Assembly (NCBI GenBank): GCA_025997675.1
Contig: BNUX01000004.1
Coordinates: 1 to 64,000, forward strand
Direction of reading: 5' to 3'
DNA from: Spirochaetia bacterium
Lineage (GTDB): Bacteria > Spirochaetota > Spirochaetia > Treponematales > Breznakiellaceae
Length of the DNA stretch: 64,000 bases
Shown piece by piece: positions 8,938 to 17,926 of the stretch; the first letter of the stretch is position 1; each line of letters opens with the position of its first letter. The translations under genes were made by a program, and so were the position numbers. Below the pieces are notes generated by a model, which saw nothing but the letters and a program-made list of their open reading frames with translations, did not search any database and was not told the origin of the DNA.

Positions 8938-9920
8938 GAATTAATAAGTCTCTTAATAAATTTAGTAAAACGGAACATAAGCCTGTCAAGTTTTGTAAAC
9001 AGGGAGGGGTTTTTTTTCCGCAACCATCTCAGTATAGCAAAAAGAGAACTGTCAAAGGCGTCAATAACTTCCTTATCTGCAATTATACGTAAATGCTTTT
9101 CAAAAGCAGCCTTTGGATGTTCAAGTAATAGTAGTATTTCTGCGGAAATTACTCCCGTTTCTTTTATGGAAGAAAGTGTCGAATTCGATCCGGGTAAAAA
9201 AGACGATGTGATGAAGTCAAGTGAAGTAGCGTAATAGTGAATAATTTTTGCATCGTACAAATAGGGCAGTCCGTTATGACTTATCTGGCAGTTCCATGCT
9301 CCGCCTAATTCTATTATAATATCATTAAGTTCATAATTCGCTTGATTCATGGATGGCATATCCATGACATTGCCCTTTCTTCTGCCCACCAGCCAGAGCG
9401 AATGCCACTTGTCAAAAAACTGTTCCCCTTCAGGAGCATCCCTGCAAAACAATAAACCGCCATTAAAATGGTTCTCGTGGTTAAAGGATGAAACAAACCC
9501 TACCTGCCTGTCCGATTGTTGAAAATAATACCGTAAGTGATGTTCAGAAAGACCCACGTGGGAATCCAGAACTGCGCCAACCTTCAGCTCCGGCGGAAAG
9601 TTTGGTTCCAGTTTTGACGTAATAATGGTATCACAATCAATAAACAGAAAGTCACCGGTAATATGCTTTCTGATTGATGTTTTAATCCACCGGGACGCTT
9701 CTTTCTGTGAATACTCCTCCGGAGCCGGAATAATTTTTATTTCCGAAACAATTTGCTCGTATCCGGCACGTTTACCGGTTAAACCCGCCTTGGTTTTTTC
9801 ATCAAGCAGTACAATTATATCGGCTTCCGGGTTATACAACCGCAAGGAAGTGACCGAGAGGAAGAATTGCTCGTAATAGAGATCCTTTTCTGAACTGGTT
9901 AAGACATAAACATATTTCAT
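8934..9920 (-). CDS. Putative nucleotide-diphospho-sugar transferase (GT-A fold)
   Basis: A 328-residue protein beginning MKYVYVLTSSEKDLYYEQF. The stretch DFLFIDCDTII (about residues 91-101) supplies a DxD-type metal/nucleotide site; HFNGGLLFCRD further on resembles the acceptor-side region of GT8-like enzymes. The C-terminal part is basic (RWLRKKNPS, FRFTKFIKRL) and may sit on the membrane. AT-rich, and its stop overlaps the wzx start. The exact family and linkage are unknown. Confidence 0.72.
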   Translation of the reverse strand: MKYVYVLTSSEKDLYYEQFFLSVTSLRLYNPEADIIVLLDEKTKAGLTGKRAGYEQIVSEIKIIPAPEEYSQKEASRWIKTSIRKHITGDFLFIDCDTIITSKLEPNFPPELKVGAVLDSHVGLSEHHLRYYFQQSDRQVGFVSSFNHENHFNGGLLFCRDAPEGEQFFDKWHSLWLVGRRKGNVMDMPSMNQANYELNDIIIELGGAWNCQISHNGLPYLYDAKIIHYYATSLDFITSSFLPGSNSTLSSIKETGVISAEILLLLEHPKAAFEKHLRIIADKEVIDAFDSSLFAILRWLRKKNPSLFTKLDRLMFRFTKFIKRLINS

Positions 9921-9945
9921 ATTGATATTTCCGGCATTAATTTTC

Positions 9946-11565
9946 CTAGAATCTGTAATTCAGCCCAATTTGAAACGAGAAATTATGCATATATTCAACG
10001 TCTGTGTCTTTAAAATAGTAGTACGGGTTCATGATAAGATCATAGGCTATTCCCCCTGATATGGTAAAAGATGGGGTAATAAAATATAAAGTATCTATCC
10101 CCACAATCACATTAGCCTTATACTCACCGTGATATTTTATATTTAAGTTATCAGCTTCCGCCGATTTATTTACCCCTTCTTTAAAAATAAAATTATTGTC
10201 AGGATTATTCCTGTTTACAAATAATCCGCTCTTCCCCTGGGGGTAATAAACGTTAAACCTGAGGTATTGACTGTTGCCCCCGTGGCTGTTTCCGTTTCCA
10301 AGCCATTGCCCCCGATTGGTATAACCCTGTTTGATTAAACTGTGAAAATAAAAATCATAATCCCATTGGAGCTGGAAGTCCTGGGTCATTTCCATCCAGT
10401 TTGCTTCAAAGATAATTTCCAGATGAATTGGTTTTTCAACGGGAAGCTTTATCTGTTTTTTAAATCCTCCCGTGTATACGGTACTGTGGAATGGGTATTT
10501 AAAAAATACCCCATAATCATCGATCCCAAATTCTCCGAACACTTCAAACCCAACCTGTGGAAAAAGCCATGACACTGCCAGGGACATCTTTTGGTCTTCA
10601 ATAGTATTATCATTACTTGGGAAAATGAATTTCAAATTTTCCCATTCCCAGGGAACGATACATACCCTGTTCACCGAGAGTGTTAATCCCCGTAAAAATG
10701 AAGGCGCATAGGCAAATGATAATCCATGAAACATATTGTGATCATTTGAATCGTTGTTATCAAAGTAATTCGATTCCGATAAATACCCGACCCAGATGCG
10801 GGCTTCTACATCGCCCGCATACCACTTAAGCCCCGGAATAACGACACGCTGTTTCCGCAGGCCAATGTCAAATTTTGGATAGGTCGGCGCGTTATTTGAG
10901 TGAAGGATTGGGTTGAGATAGGCCGGCCCAAGCCAAATTGCCTCAGTCCCGAATCCCACGGTTAATGTTTTCCAGGTATAACGGACTTCACTGTCACCAA
11001 AATCAAAGGCAAAGAGGGGATCATCCCCAAACCGCTGCGGCGCGTCAACGGTGCCCCAGAAATAGCCGTATTTCTTGGCTTTACCGGCAAAGTTAGAACC
11101 GGTCATTGCTTCCGGCGTCATAATGTCAAACGCTGCATTCTGGGAGAATGCCAGCTGGGGCTTAAAGGTCAGCTCAACGCCGTACCCTTCAAGACGCGCG
11201 CCGCCTGTTAAACTTCCATTATAACCTTTACCTTGCCAGAGGGCGCCGTCATTCTGTCCGTAGGGGGCTGCGGTATTAAAGGAGTTGAATAATTCCGGCC
11301 CATATATCTTTAAAAATATTTTGTCGGTTAATTTACGTTTTGAACCAAGGTTTTGATTTTCCCAGGGATGGGAGCTGTTCGCCTGAATATTCCAGGATGA
11401 GTCGGATAAGGTGCGATAGTTCAGATAGGGCCGTTCTGTAAGGCCCTGTAATGCAAGGAAATCGTAGTACTGCTCCGTATCGGATACAAGGGCTTCCTGG
11501 GCGGCCATATTAACAACACAACAGGAGATGAGTATTAATACAAAAACACTATATAATTTCTTCAT
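9946..11565 (-). CDS. Wzi-like capsule assembly outer-membrane protein
   Basis: A 539-residue outer-membrane beta-barrel candidate. A cleavable signal (residues 1-22, ending MAAQ) is followed by a segment, EQYYDFLALQGLTERPYLNY (about 32-51), characteristic of Wzi-family proteins. Alternating aromatic strands run to the end, which finishes in Phe (FQIGLNYRF) as expected for a BAM substrate. GYTNRGQWLGNG near residue 429 matches a conserved Wzi barrel motif. Wzi helps attach capsule at the cell surface. It stands between the glycosyltransferase and nuclease-like genes of the operon. Confidence 0.8.
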   Translation of the reverse strand: MKKLYSVFVLILISCCVVNMAAQEALVSDTEQYYDFLALQGLTERPYLNYRTLSDSSWNIQANSSHPWENQNLGSKRKLTDKIFLKIYGPELFNSFNTAAPYGQNDGALWQGKGYNGSLTGGARLEGYGVELTFKPQLAFSQNAAFDIMTPEAMTGSNFAGKAKKYGYFWGTVDAPQRFGDDPLFAFDFGDSEVRYTWKTLTVGFGTEAIWLGPAYLNPILHSNNAPTYPKFDIGLRKQRVVIPGLKWYAGDVEARIWVGYLSESNYFDNNDSNDHNMFHGLSFAYAPSFLRGLTLSVNRVCIVPWEWENLKFIFPSNDNTIEDQKMSLAVSWLFPQVGFEVFGEFGIDDYGVFFKYPFHSTVYTGGFKKQIKLPVEKPIHLEIIFEANWMEMTQDFQLQWDYDFYFHSLIKQGYTNRGQWLGNGNSHGGNSQYLRFNVYYPQGKSGLFVNRNNPDNNFIFKEGVNKSAEADNLNIKYHGEYKANVIVGIDTLYFITPSFTISGGIAYDLIMNPYYYFKDTDVEYMHNFSFQIGLNYRF

Positions 11566-11581
11566 TTTTTCCTCTTTATTA

Positions 11582-13267
11582 TTAATCTGCTTTTTTTACC
11601 ATACAGTTTTTTTTATAAAAAGCAATACCGTATTTAAGAATATCCGTGTACCCCTCATCCAGCCATTCCTGCTCATAGTGCTTTTCTTCGATTTGCCGCA
11701 GCGCTTCATCACATTGTGCCGGCATTTCCCTGGCCGTTTTGGCAGCCTTCAGTTCAAAAATTACCGCTTTGCCGTCAATGTTTGCATAGTGCATTACCAC
11801 ATCGCTTCTGCCGTTTCCTGTTTCCCTGTTAGATTTTACAATATAGCCGGAAATACCTGAAAGAACACCCGTTAAAAAACCGTGGTAAAAGTTCTCTTGG
11901 TTGTCGTAAAAACTAATGCTTTTCATTAGAAGTGCAGAAAGCTCTTTTTGAACCATCGGAGCTTCACCGTTTAGTACGGCGGTATGCAAACCGGATAAGT
12001 CGTTTTTAGCAAGGAGTGATTCCTTGAACCATTCCTGAATTTTATATTCAAAGATATACTGCACTTCCCGATTGGGGATCTCCAGGTCGAGCATCAGCGT
12101 ATTGCCTTTTTCAAAATATTCTCCTGCTTTTTTTAAGTACCCGGTAAAAAATAAAAAGTTCCAAATATTATCGATACTTCTCTCCACTTCATCATAGGTG
12201 ATATCTTCGTGGATTGCTTTTTTGATTGTACCGCCTGCGATAACTGTAACAAGGTCTGCCTTTGCGGTATCATCGGCTTTGTCAATAAGGGTACGCACAA
12301 TGCTGTTTGAACTGGTGTTTGCCCAATAGGGGCGGGGAAAGGTGTTACTATTGCTCCGTAAATCCGAAGTTATATTGAGCACACTCCAGGGATTATAGAC
12401 CTCGGTATTCCCAAACAGATAACCGTCATACCAATCCTTTACCATACCGGCGCGTGAATCAAGATGGTAAAATTGCAACATCTGTGTTACTTCCTCCTGG
12501 ATAAAGCCAAAATATTCTGAATAATTTTCAGCTAAAACCGAGTTCACTATCAGATTATTCAAACCGGTAAAAATACTTTCTTTTGAAATGCGCAGGCATC
12601 CGGTGATCGCTGCAAATTCCAAAAAAGGATTATCCTTAAGAGCCGTCCCTAAAAAGGAGCGGATAAAATTCACCATGTCGTTGTAATAGTGATTAGACCA
12701 TGACGCTTCAAGCGGCACATCATACTCATCAACAAGAACAATCGCGTTTTTTTCGTGATGTATATATAGGCATTCAGATAAAAACTTGAGGGCGTGACTA
12801 TACTCATGCAGGCTGCCGGCGCCGTGCATGATTCGTTCATATTGCTCTTTTTTGCCTATCAGCCGTTCATCCTGCAATACATACGCATGCCGCTCAAATT
12901 CGCCTGCGATACTATCTTTAAGAAAAGAATATGCAGATTCAAGCGATGGCTGCCGTGTATCTTTGAAGGTAAGAAAAACCACCGGATATTGTCCGATATG
13001 CGCGGTGTATTGTTCTCCGGCTGCCATTATTTTTAATCCATTGAACCAGGATGCGGCATTCTTGCCGCCAATTTCGGCGGTGTTTTCAAAAAAGCATTGC
13101 AGCATACGCATATTAAGTGTTTTCCCGAAACGCCGCGGACGGGTAAACAAATTCACCGATGCCTTTTTATCAAGCATTTCTTTTATGAGCAGTGTTTTAT
13201 CAACATAGTAATAACCTTGTTCTATTACGGTATCAAAAAAACTGACGCCTATGGGTAAGGGTTTCAT
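11582..13267 (-). CDS. AAA-ATPase-like / PD-(D/E)XK nuclease-like protein
   Basis: A 561-residue protein of the large AAA-ATPase_like plus PDDEXK_9 family. Start chosen at ATG 13267 (MKPLPIGVSFF) because AAAGGA lies upstream and the family begins there; an in-frame start at 13360 would overlap the epimerase gene. Features: VDKT near residue 24, degenerate Walker A TRPRRFGKT, Walker B VLVDEYDVPLE, and a C-terminal nuclease core (GRSDVVM, then FELKAAK). The family is abundant in host-associated bacteria and its role is unknown. It is an unusual passenger in a polysaccharide operon. Confidence 0.85.
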   Translation of the reverse strand: MKPLPIGVSFFDTVIEQGYYYVDKTLLIKEMLDKKASVNLFTRPRRFGKTLNMRMLQCFFENTAEIGGKNAASWFNGLKIMAAGEQYTAHIGQYPVVFLTFKDTRQPSLESAYSFLKDSIAGEFERHAYVLQDERLIGKKEQYERIMHGAGSLHEYSHALKFLSECLYIHHEKNAIVLVDEYDVPLEASWSNHYYNDMVNFIRSFLGTALKDNPFLEFAAITGCLRISKESIFTGLNNLIVNSVLAENYSEYFGFIQEEVTQMLQFYHLDSRAGMVKDWYDGYLFGNTEVYNPWSVLNITSDLRSNSNTFPRPYWANTSSNSIVRTLIDKADDTAKADLVTVIAGGTIKKAIHEDITYDEVERSIDNIWNFLFFTGYLKKAGEYFEKGNTLMLDLEIPNREVQYIFEYKIQEWFKESLLAKNDLSGLHTAVLNGEAPMVQKELSALLMKSISFYDNQENFYHGFLTGVLSGISGYIVKSNRETGNGRSDVVMHYANIDGKAVIFELKAAKTAREMPAQCDEALRQIEEKHYEQEWLDEGYTDILKYGIAFYKKNCMVKKAD

Positions 13268-13298
13268 TATAATTTTTCCTTTAATATCATTAAATTCT

Positions 13299-14282
13299 TC
13301 AATTCGTGTCTTTATTATATCCCCTAAACCATTCCGCAAAAGCCCCAAGCCCTTCGCCAATCCCCGTATGGGGCGCCCACCCCAAATCCCGCCGGGTGTC
13401 TTCTATATCCGCTTCGGTACTCAGCACATCCCCTTCCTGCATGGGAAGGTAGCGTTTCATCGCCTTTTTCCCCAGTGCCTGTTCCAGGGTTTCAATAAAA
13501 ACCCCCAGTTTCTCAGAATGGTTGTTCCCCAGGTTATAGATCCGGCAGGGCGCCGGAGCGGGGGAAGGGACATGCTCTGAGGCTTTAATGACCCCTTCAA
13601 CTATGTCATCAATATAGGTAAAGTCCCGCCGTATTTCACCGTTGTTGTAGACATCTATGGGTTCACCTTTGCTGATGGCCAGAGAAAACTTATAATAGGC
13701 CATATCGGGCCGGCCCCAGGGGCCGTAAACGGTGAAGAACCGGAGGCCCGTCATCGGGATGTTAAAAAGATGTGCATAGGTGTGGGCCATGAGTTCATTG
13801 GAGCGTTTAGTGGCGGCATAGAGGCTTATGGGATGGTCCACCGGGTCATGAACGGAAAAAGGACGCTTGGCGTTCATACCGTACACGGATGAGCTGGAGG
13901 CGTATACCAGATGGGGGATGGAAAGGGCGCGGCATATCTCAAGGATGCTGAGGAATCCGCTGATATTGGAACTGATATAGGCTTCGGGATTCTGCAGACT
14001 GTAACGGACCCCGGCCTGGGCGGCAAGGTGGATGATTCGGTCTATGGGGCCATGGGCATTGATAAAACTATGAACAGCATTACTGAGCCGGTCCTTCTCT
14101 TCGAGCCTGAGCTGCACAAATTGGAACTGCGGCCCCAGCTCTTTTAAACGGTCCTGTTTTAGGGAAACTGCGTAGTAATCATTCATCGAATCAATGCCAA
14201 GTACACGGTGACCTTGTTCGAGCAATTTTTTTGTAACATGGAATCCGATAAAGCCTGCGGCCCCGGTAACGATACAATTCAT
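13299..14282 (-). CDS. UDP-glucuronate 4-epimerase (SDR family)
   Basis: A 327-residue extended short-chain dehydrogenase. The Rossmann motif GAAGFIGFHV (residues 7-16), the diagnostic GIDSMNDYYAVSLKQDRL (about 29-46) shared with CapI/LpsL-type epimerases, YASSSSVYG, and the catalytic YAATK are present. It interconverts UDP-glucuronate and UDP-galacturonate. Its substrate would be made by Ugd, encoded 7 bp upstream. Other UDP-sugar epimerases are possible but less likely given that N-terminal signature. Confidence 0.88.
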   Translation of the reverse strand: MNCIVTGAAGFIGFHVTKKLLEQGHRVLGIDSMNDYYAVSLKQDRLKELGPQFQFVQLRLEEKDRLSNAVHSFINAHGPIDRIIHLAAQAGVRYSLQNPEAYISSNISGFLSILEICRALSIPHLVYASSSSVYGMNAKRPFSVHDPVDHPISLYAATKRSNELMAHTYAHLFNIPMTGLRFFTVYGPWGRPDMAYYKFSLAISKGEPIDVYNNGEIRRDFTYIDDIVEGVIKASEHVPSPAPAPCRIYNLGNNHSEKLGVFIETLEQALGKKAMKRYLPMQEGDVLSTEADIEDTRRDLGWAPHTGIGEGLGAFAEWFRGYNKDTN

Positions 14283-14289
14283 TCCGTAA

Positions 14290-15621
14290 CTATTTTCCTA
14301 TCCCAAAGTACCGCAGTCCCGCCGCTTCCGCTTCTTCCTGTTTATACACATTCCGTAAATCAAAGAAATAGGGGAGGGTGAGTAGATCCTTTACCCGTTG
14401 AAGATCCATGTTCCGGAATTGGTTCCATTCGGTAAGCAGCACCAGTGCGCTTGAAGCTTTCAGGGCATCGTATTCATCTTCCGCAAAATAGACGGCATCC
14501 TTAATTGATTCAAGGCGCCAGGCGGCTTCTTTCATCGCAGCAGGGTCCCATACCCGCAGCCGGGCGCCCTTCTTAACCAGGGCTTCACAAATAGTGAGGG
14601 CCGGGGACTCCCGCATATCATCCGTATTGGGCTTAAAGGCAAGGCCGAGGATGGCAATGGTTTTGCCCGGTAAGGAACCGGGACCGCCCAGGCCGGCTTC
14701 AATTTTATCTACCATGCGCCTTTTCTGGCGTTCATTTGCCGCGATGGTGGTTTCCACCAGGGACAGGGGTTCACCGCAATCCCGGCCTATCCGTGCCAGC
14801 GCATGGGTGTCCTTGGGAAAACAGGAACCGCCGTACCCCGGCCCGGCATGGAGGAATTTGGCGCCTATCCTGCCGTCACGCCCCATAGCTTTGGCAACAT
14901 CCTGTACATTGGCGCCGGCTTTTTCACAGAGGTTGGCTATCTCGTTAATAAAGGTAATCTTCACCGCAAGAAAGGCGTTGGAGGCATACTTTATCATCTC
15001 CGCCGATTCCGGGTTTGTTTCTATAAAAGGTGTTTCATTCAGATACAGTGCACGGTATACTTCCTTCATGATTTTCCGGGCGCGGTCGCTTTCGGCGCCG
15101 ATAACGACCCGGTCCGGGTGGGTAAAATCCTGTACCGCTGAACCTTCCCGCAAAAATTCAGGGTTGGAAACCACGTCATACGGAATATTCGCCCCCCGTT
15201 GTTTAAGTTCCTCCCCGATCCACTTGGTGACCAGCCGACTGGTTCCCACCGGAACGGTACTTTTGTCAACAATCACCGTATAGGATTCCACAGCCCGCCC
15301 GATTTCCCGGGCAACCCCCTCCACATAGCGCAAGTCGGCGCTTCCGTCCTCCGCCGGCGGGGTGCCGACGGCGATAAACACCACGCCGTTTGACTTTACC
15401 GCCATATTAATATCCGTGGTAAACCGCAGCCTTCCCGCCCGGATATTGCGTTCAACGATGGTGTCGAGCCCCGGCTCATAGAGGGGGATGATCCCCTTTT
15501 TCAGGGATTCTATCTTCGCCGTATTATTGTCAACACAGGTTACCTGATTGCCAAAGTCTGCCAGACAAGCCCCGGAAACAGAACCCACATAGCCTGAGCC
15601 GATTACCGCAATTTGTATCAT
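14290..15621 (-). CDS. ugd: UDP-glucose 6-dehydrogenase
   Basis: A 443-residue NAD-dependent enzyme oxidising UDP-glucose to UDP-glucuronate. The N-terminal dinucleotide motif GSGYVGSVSGACLADFG (residues 8-24) and the catalytic cysteine loop GPGYGGSCFPKDT (about 258-270) are intact, followed by the C-terminal UDP-binding domain (LGLAFKPNTDDMRESPA). Length is normal. With the downstream epimerase it supplies uronic acids for the surface glycan. Confidence 0.95.
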   Translation of the reverse strand: MIQIAVIGSGYVGSVSGACLADFGNQVTCVDNNTAKIESLKKGIIPLYEPGLDTIVERNIRAGRLRFTTDINMAVKSNGVVFIAVGTPPAEDGSADLRYVEGVAREIGRAVESYTVIVDKSTVPVGTSRLVTKWIGEELKQRGANIPYDVVSNPEFLREGSAVQDFTHPDRVVIGAESDRARKIMKEVYRALYLNETPFIETNPESAEMIKYASNAFLAVKITFINEIANLCEKAGANVQDVAKAMGRDGRIGAKFLHAGPGYGGSCFPKDTHALARIGRDCGEPLSLVETTIAANERQKRRMVDKIEAGLGGPGSLPGKTIAILGLAFKPNTDDMRESPALTICEALVKKGARLRVWDPAAMKEAAWRLESIKDAVYFAEDEYDALKASSALVLLTEWNQFRNMDLQRVKDLLTLPYFFDLRNVYKQEEAEAAGLRYFGIGK

Positions 15622-15636
15622 GACGTTTACTCTTTT

Positions 15637-16308
15637 TCAGTATTCTCTTAAATCAGCAATAAGCCGGTTCGCCCGCGCCCTGACCCTTCCGCTATAGCGG
15701 CCTTCGGTGACACGCACCACAGTTTTCAGGATGAATGGGTCCATCATGCCGTTATTTTTTTTCGCCAGGGTATCAAAGGCTTCCAAAGCGGCATAGGCCA
15801 TACGATTATCCGGGAGCAGCATGTCAAAGTGATTCACTGCCTGTGAAATAGCCCTCCCTGCTTTATTGGTAATGCCGATTTTTGTCAGGGACTGGATCGC
15901 TTCGGTAATCACCATCGGTTCATATTCCACCCCCAGGAGCCTTATGAGGGTGTCACTTGCCGCCGGGGTCCCCAGCTCTCCCAGGACAATCGCCGCCTGG
16001 GTTCGAATATCGGGATAGTTGGCCAGTCTGCCGTTTTCCCGTGTCTGGTTGATAACCCCTTCCAGGGCAAGCTTGTTCAGGGCGGTCTGAATTTCCGAAC
16101 CCTTATCGCCCTTGCCGATTGCTTCTCTGATATATTCCAGGGATTCCAGTTTTTTGTTTCTTCCCACAGCCTGACTATTTTCCTGGATAAAAAAGCTCTC
16201 TATGGTTACCAGTGGATAGTTCTCTTCGATTACTATTTCCTGGGAAGGAACCGGTGGGGCAGTAAGAAAAACTACTAATACCGTACAAAGTAAATAGACA
16301 GTTTTCAT
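15637..16308 (-). CDS. Exported HEAT-repeat protein
   Basis: A 223-residue protein with an N-terminal signal (about residues 1-22, cleavage before QEIVIEEN). The body consists of alpha-helical HEAT/PBS-lyase-like units, clearest at IRTQAAIVLGELGTPAASDTLIRLL and the following YEPMVITEAIQSLTKIG. It is probably a periplasmic scaffold or adaptor. It lies between ugd and an outer-membrane protein gene with gaps of 15 and 9 bp, so it is co-transcribed and may assist envelope assembly. No enzymatic motif is visible. Confidence 0.75.
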   Translation of the reverse strand: MKTVYLLCTVLVVFLTAPPVPSQEIVIEENYPLVTIESFFIQENSQAVGRNKKLESLEYIREAIGKGDKGSEIQTALNKLALEGVINQTRENGRLANYPDIRTQAAIVLGELGTPAASDTLIRLLGVEYEPMVITEAIQSLTKIGITNKAGRAISQAVNHFDMLLPDNRMAYAALEAFDTLAKKNNGMMDPFILKTVVRVTEGRYSGRVRARANRLIADLREY

Positions 16309-16317
16309 TTGTTTTCC

Positions 16318-17922
16318 TTAGAAGAAAAGTTCCATGCCAAAAAAGAATTCCGGCCCGGGTATTTTCCCTGTTCTATGCCATTCCCGCAGATCCCAGCCTA
16401 TGTTACCCCGCAGAAAGAGGCTGCGCCAGGAAAGGGAATAGGCGAATACTTCAATACCGATGGTGGCAAAAAAATCGCCAAAGTTGACTTTTTTATATTC
16501 ATCCTTGAACTCTTCGTCCCCACGCAGCAGGGCCATATCAACAAAGGGGGAGACATGGAATTCAACATCAATGGGTTTGAAATACTTGTTCCCTTTTTTG
16601 ACCCACCGGGAGGGGGTAAACCGCGGGATACCCAGGGGGAAATCCAGGTTGAAGACAAGCATATGGTCGGCGTGTAGTTTATGGTCCGGTGGTACACCCC
16701 GCAAAAGGGCGCCTGCATCGGTTCCCCAAAAACGCACATCGCTTTTGGAGAAGTTGAAAATATGGGGAGAACTAAAGCGTCCGTATATACCCAGGAAATG
16801 AAGAGGATGAAAATACCCCGTTACGGTGGGGCTAACACTTACGCTCCAATGCTCCTTACCGCCCCCGTAACGCCGCGTGTCCTTGTCATAGGTGTTAAAA
16901 CTAACGGAATTATCCAGGGAGACATTCAGGCCCCTGCGGAAATTCCCTATCCAGTCTACTTCGCCAAACTCCAAACGATGGCTGAAAGTGGTAAGGAAGC
17001 CCTTTCGGTAATCACCAACACCAATATCCCTCCAGGGCGCGTACTTGAAATTTTCCGAAAGACTGGCGTTATAGGTTAGTTCGCCAAAAGTACCAACCAT
17101 AACGCCAAGGGGCACTGCCCATTTGGCGTAGAGTTCGGTGGACATATACATATCAAAATAATCCACAAGGGTTTCTTCCTTTTCCTCATCACTATTTTCT
17201 TCGTTGAGGATGAAGAACTGGTCAAACCCGACGGTAAAGGTGGTTTGTTTCCAGGGAAGTTCCAAGTTCAGGCCGGTGGTGTTTTTATAATTAAAAACTG
17301 AATCTATTGAATCTTTTGAAGCAATTGGTCTGAATTGGATCCAGTTAAAGGTATTATCAAAATTAAAATTCCAGAGGAGCCCCAGAAACGGAAAGGGTAT
17401 ATCGGTTTCTATAGCCGATAAAACAGCATGGACTTTATCCTTACTATCATATTCATACCCCAGGTCTACCCGCAAGGGCTGCATGGTTCCCAGAAAGTTA
17501 TAGTCCCGGGCTTTCATGACAATCCTAAACCCGTCATTACTCCAGCGCGGCTGCGGGAGGACGGCGATATTCCAGGAATCCTCCGTATGGACCAGGAGGT
17601 CCACCGGAACGAGGCCGTCTTCCCCGGCAACACCAACCGTATAGGTGATCCGGCATTCCTCATCCTTCAATACCCGTTCATTAATCAGGTCCTGGGTCTT
17701 ACGGCTAATCAGGGCATCCAGGGTGGCTTTCCCCACAATCCGCTGGCCTTCTTTCAAATCCAGAATATGCAAAAGGGCAAACTCCCGGGTACGCCCGATG
17801 ATTTCAAACGTAATAGCCCTGATATAATAAACAATATGGCTCTCATCTTCAATTTCCTGCGTATATATCACCGTAGTGATAATCAAAAATGTAAGAATTA
17901 GTAATACTGCTTTTCTAATCAT
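16318..17922 (-). CDS. Outer-membrane beta-barrel protein with N-terminal POTRA-like domain
   Basis: A 534-residue exported protein. A signal peptide covers residues 1-21 (ending VIYTQE). Residues about 30-110 (IRAITFEIIGRTREFALLHI, then LINERVLKDEECRITYTV) look like one POTRA unit. From about 125 onward, amphipathic strands with frequent aromatics suggest a 12-16 strand barrel ending GPEFFFGMELFF. It may be a distant BamA/TamA relative or a polysaccharide-related porin. It overlaps nothing and sits 4 bp from aroB. Confidence 0.7.
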   Translation of the reverse strand: MIRKAVLLILTFLIITTVIYTQEIEDESHIVYYIRAITFEIIGRTREFALLHILDLKEGQRIVGKATLDALISRKTQDLINERVLKDEECRITYTVGVAGEDGLVPVDLLVHTEDSWNIAVLPQPRWSNDGFRIVMKARDYNFLGTMQPLRVDLGYEYDSKDKVHAVLSAIETDIPFPFLGLLWNFNFDNTFNWIQFRPIASKDSIDSVFNYKNTTGLNLELPWKQTTFTVGFDQFFILNEENSDEEKEETLVDYFDMYMSTELYAKWAVPLGVMVGTFGELTYNASLSENFKYAPWRDIGVGDYRKGFLTTFSHRLEFGEVDWIGNFRRGLNVSLDNSVSFNTYDKDTRRYGGGKEHWSVSVSPTVTGYFHPLHFLGIYGRFSSPHIFNFSKSDVRFWGTDAGALLRGVPPDHKLHADHMLVFNLDFPLGIPRFTPSRWVKKGNKYFKPIDVEFHVSPFVDMALLRGDEEFKDEYKKVNFGDFFATIGIEVFAYSLSWRSLFLRGNIGWDLREWHRTGKIPGPEFFFGMELFF

Positions 17923-17926
17923 GTGT

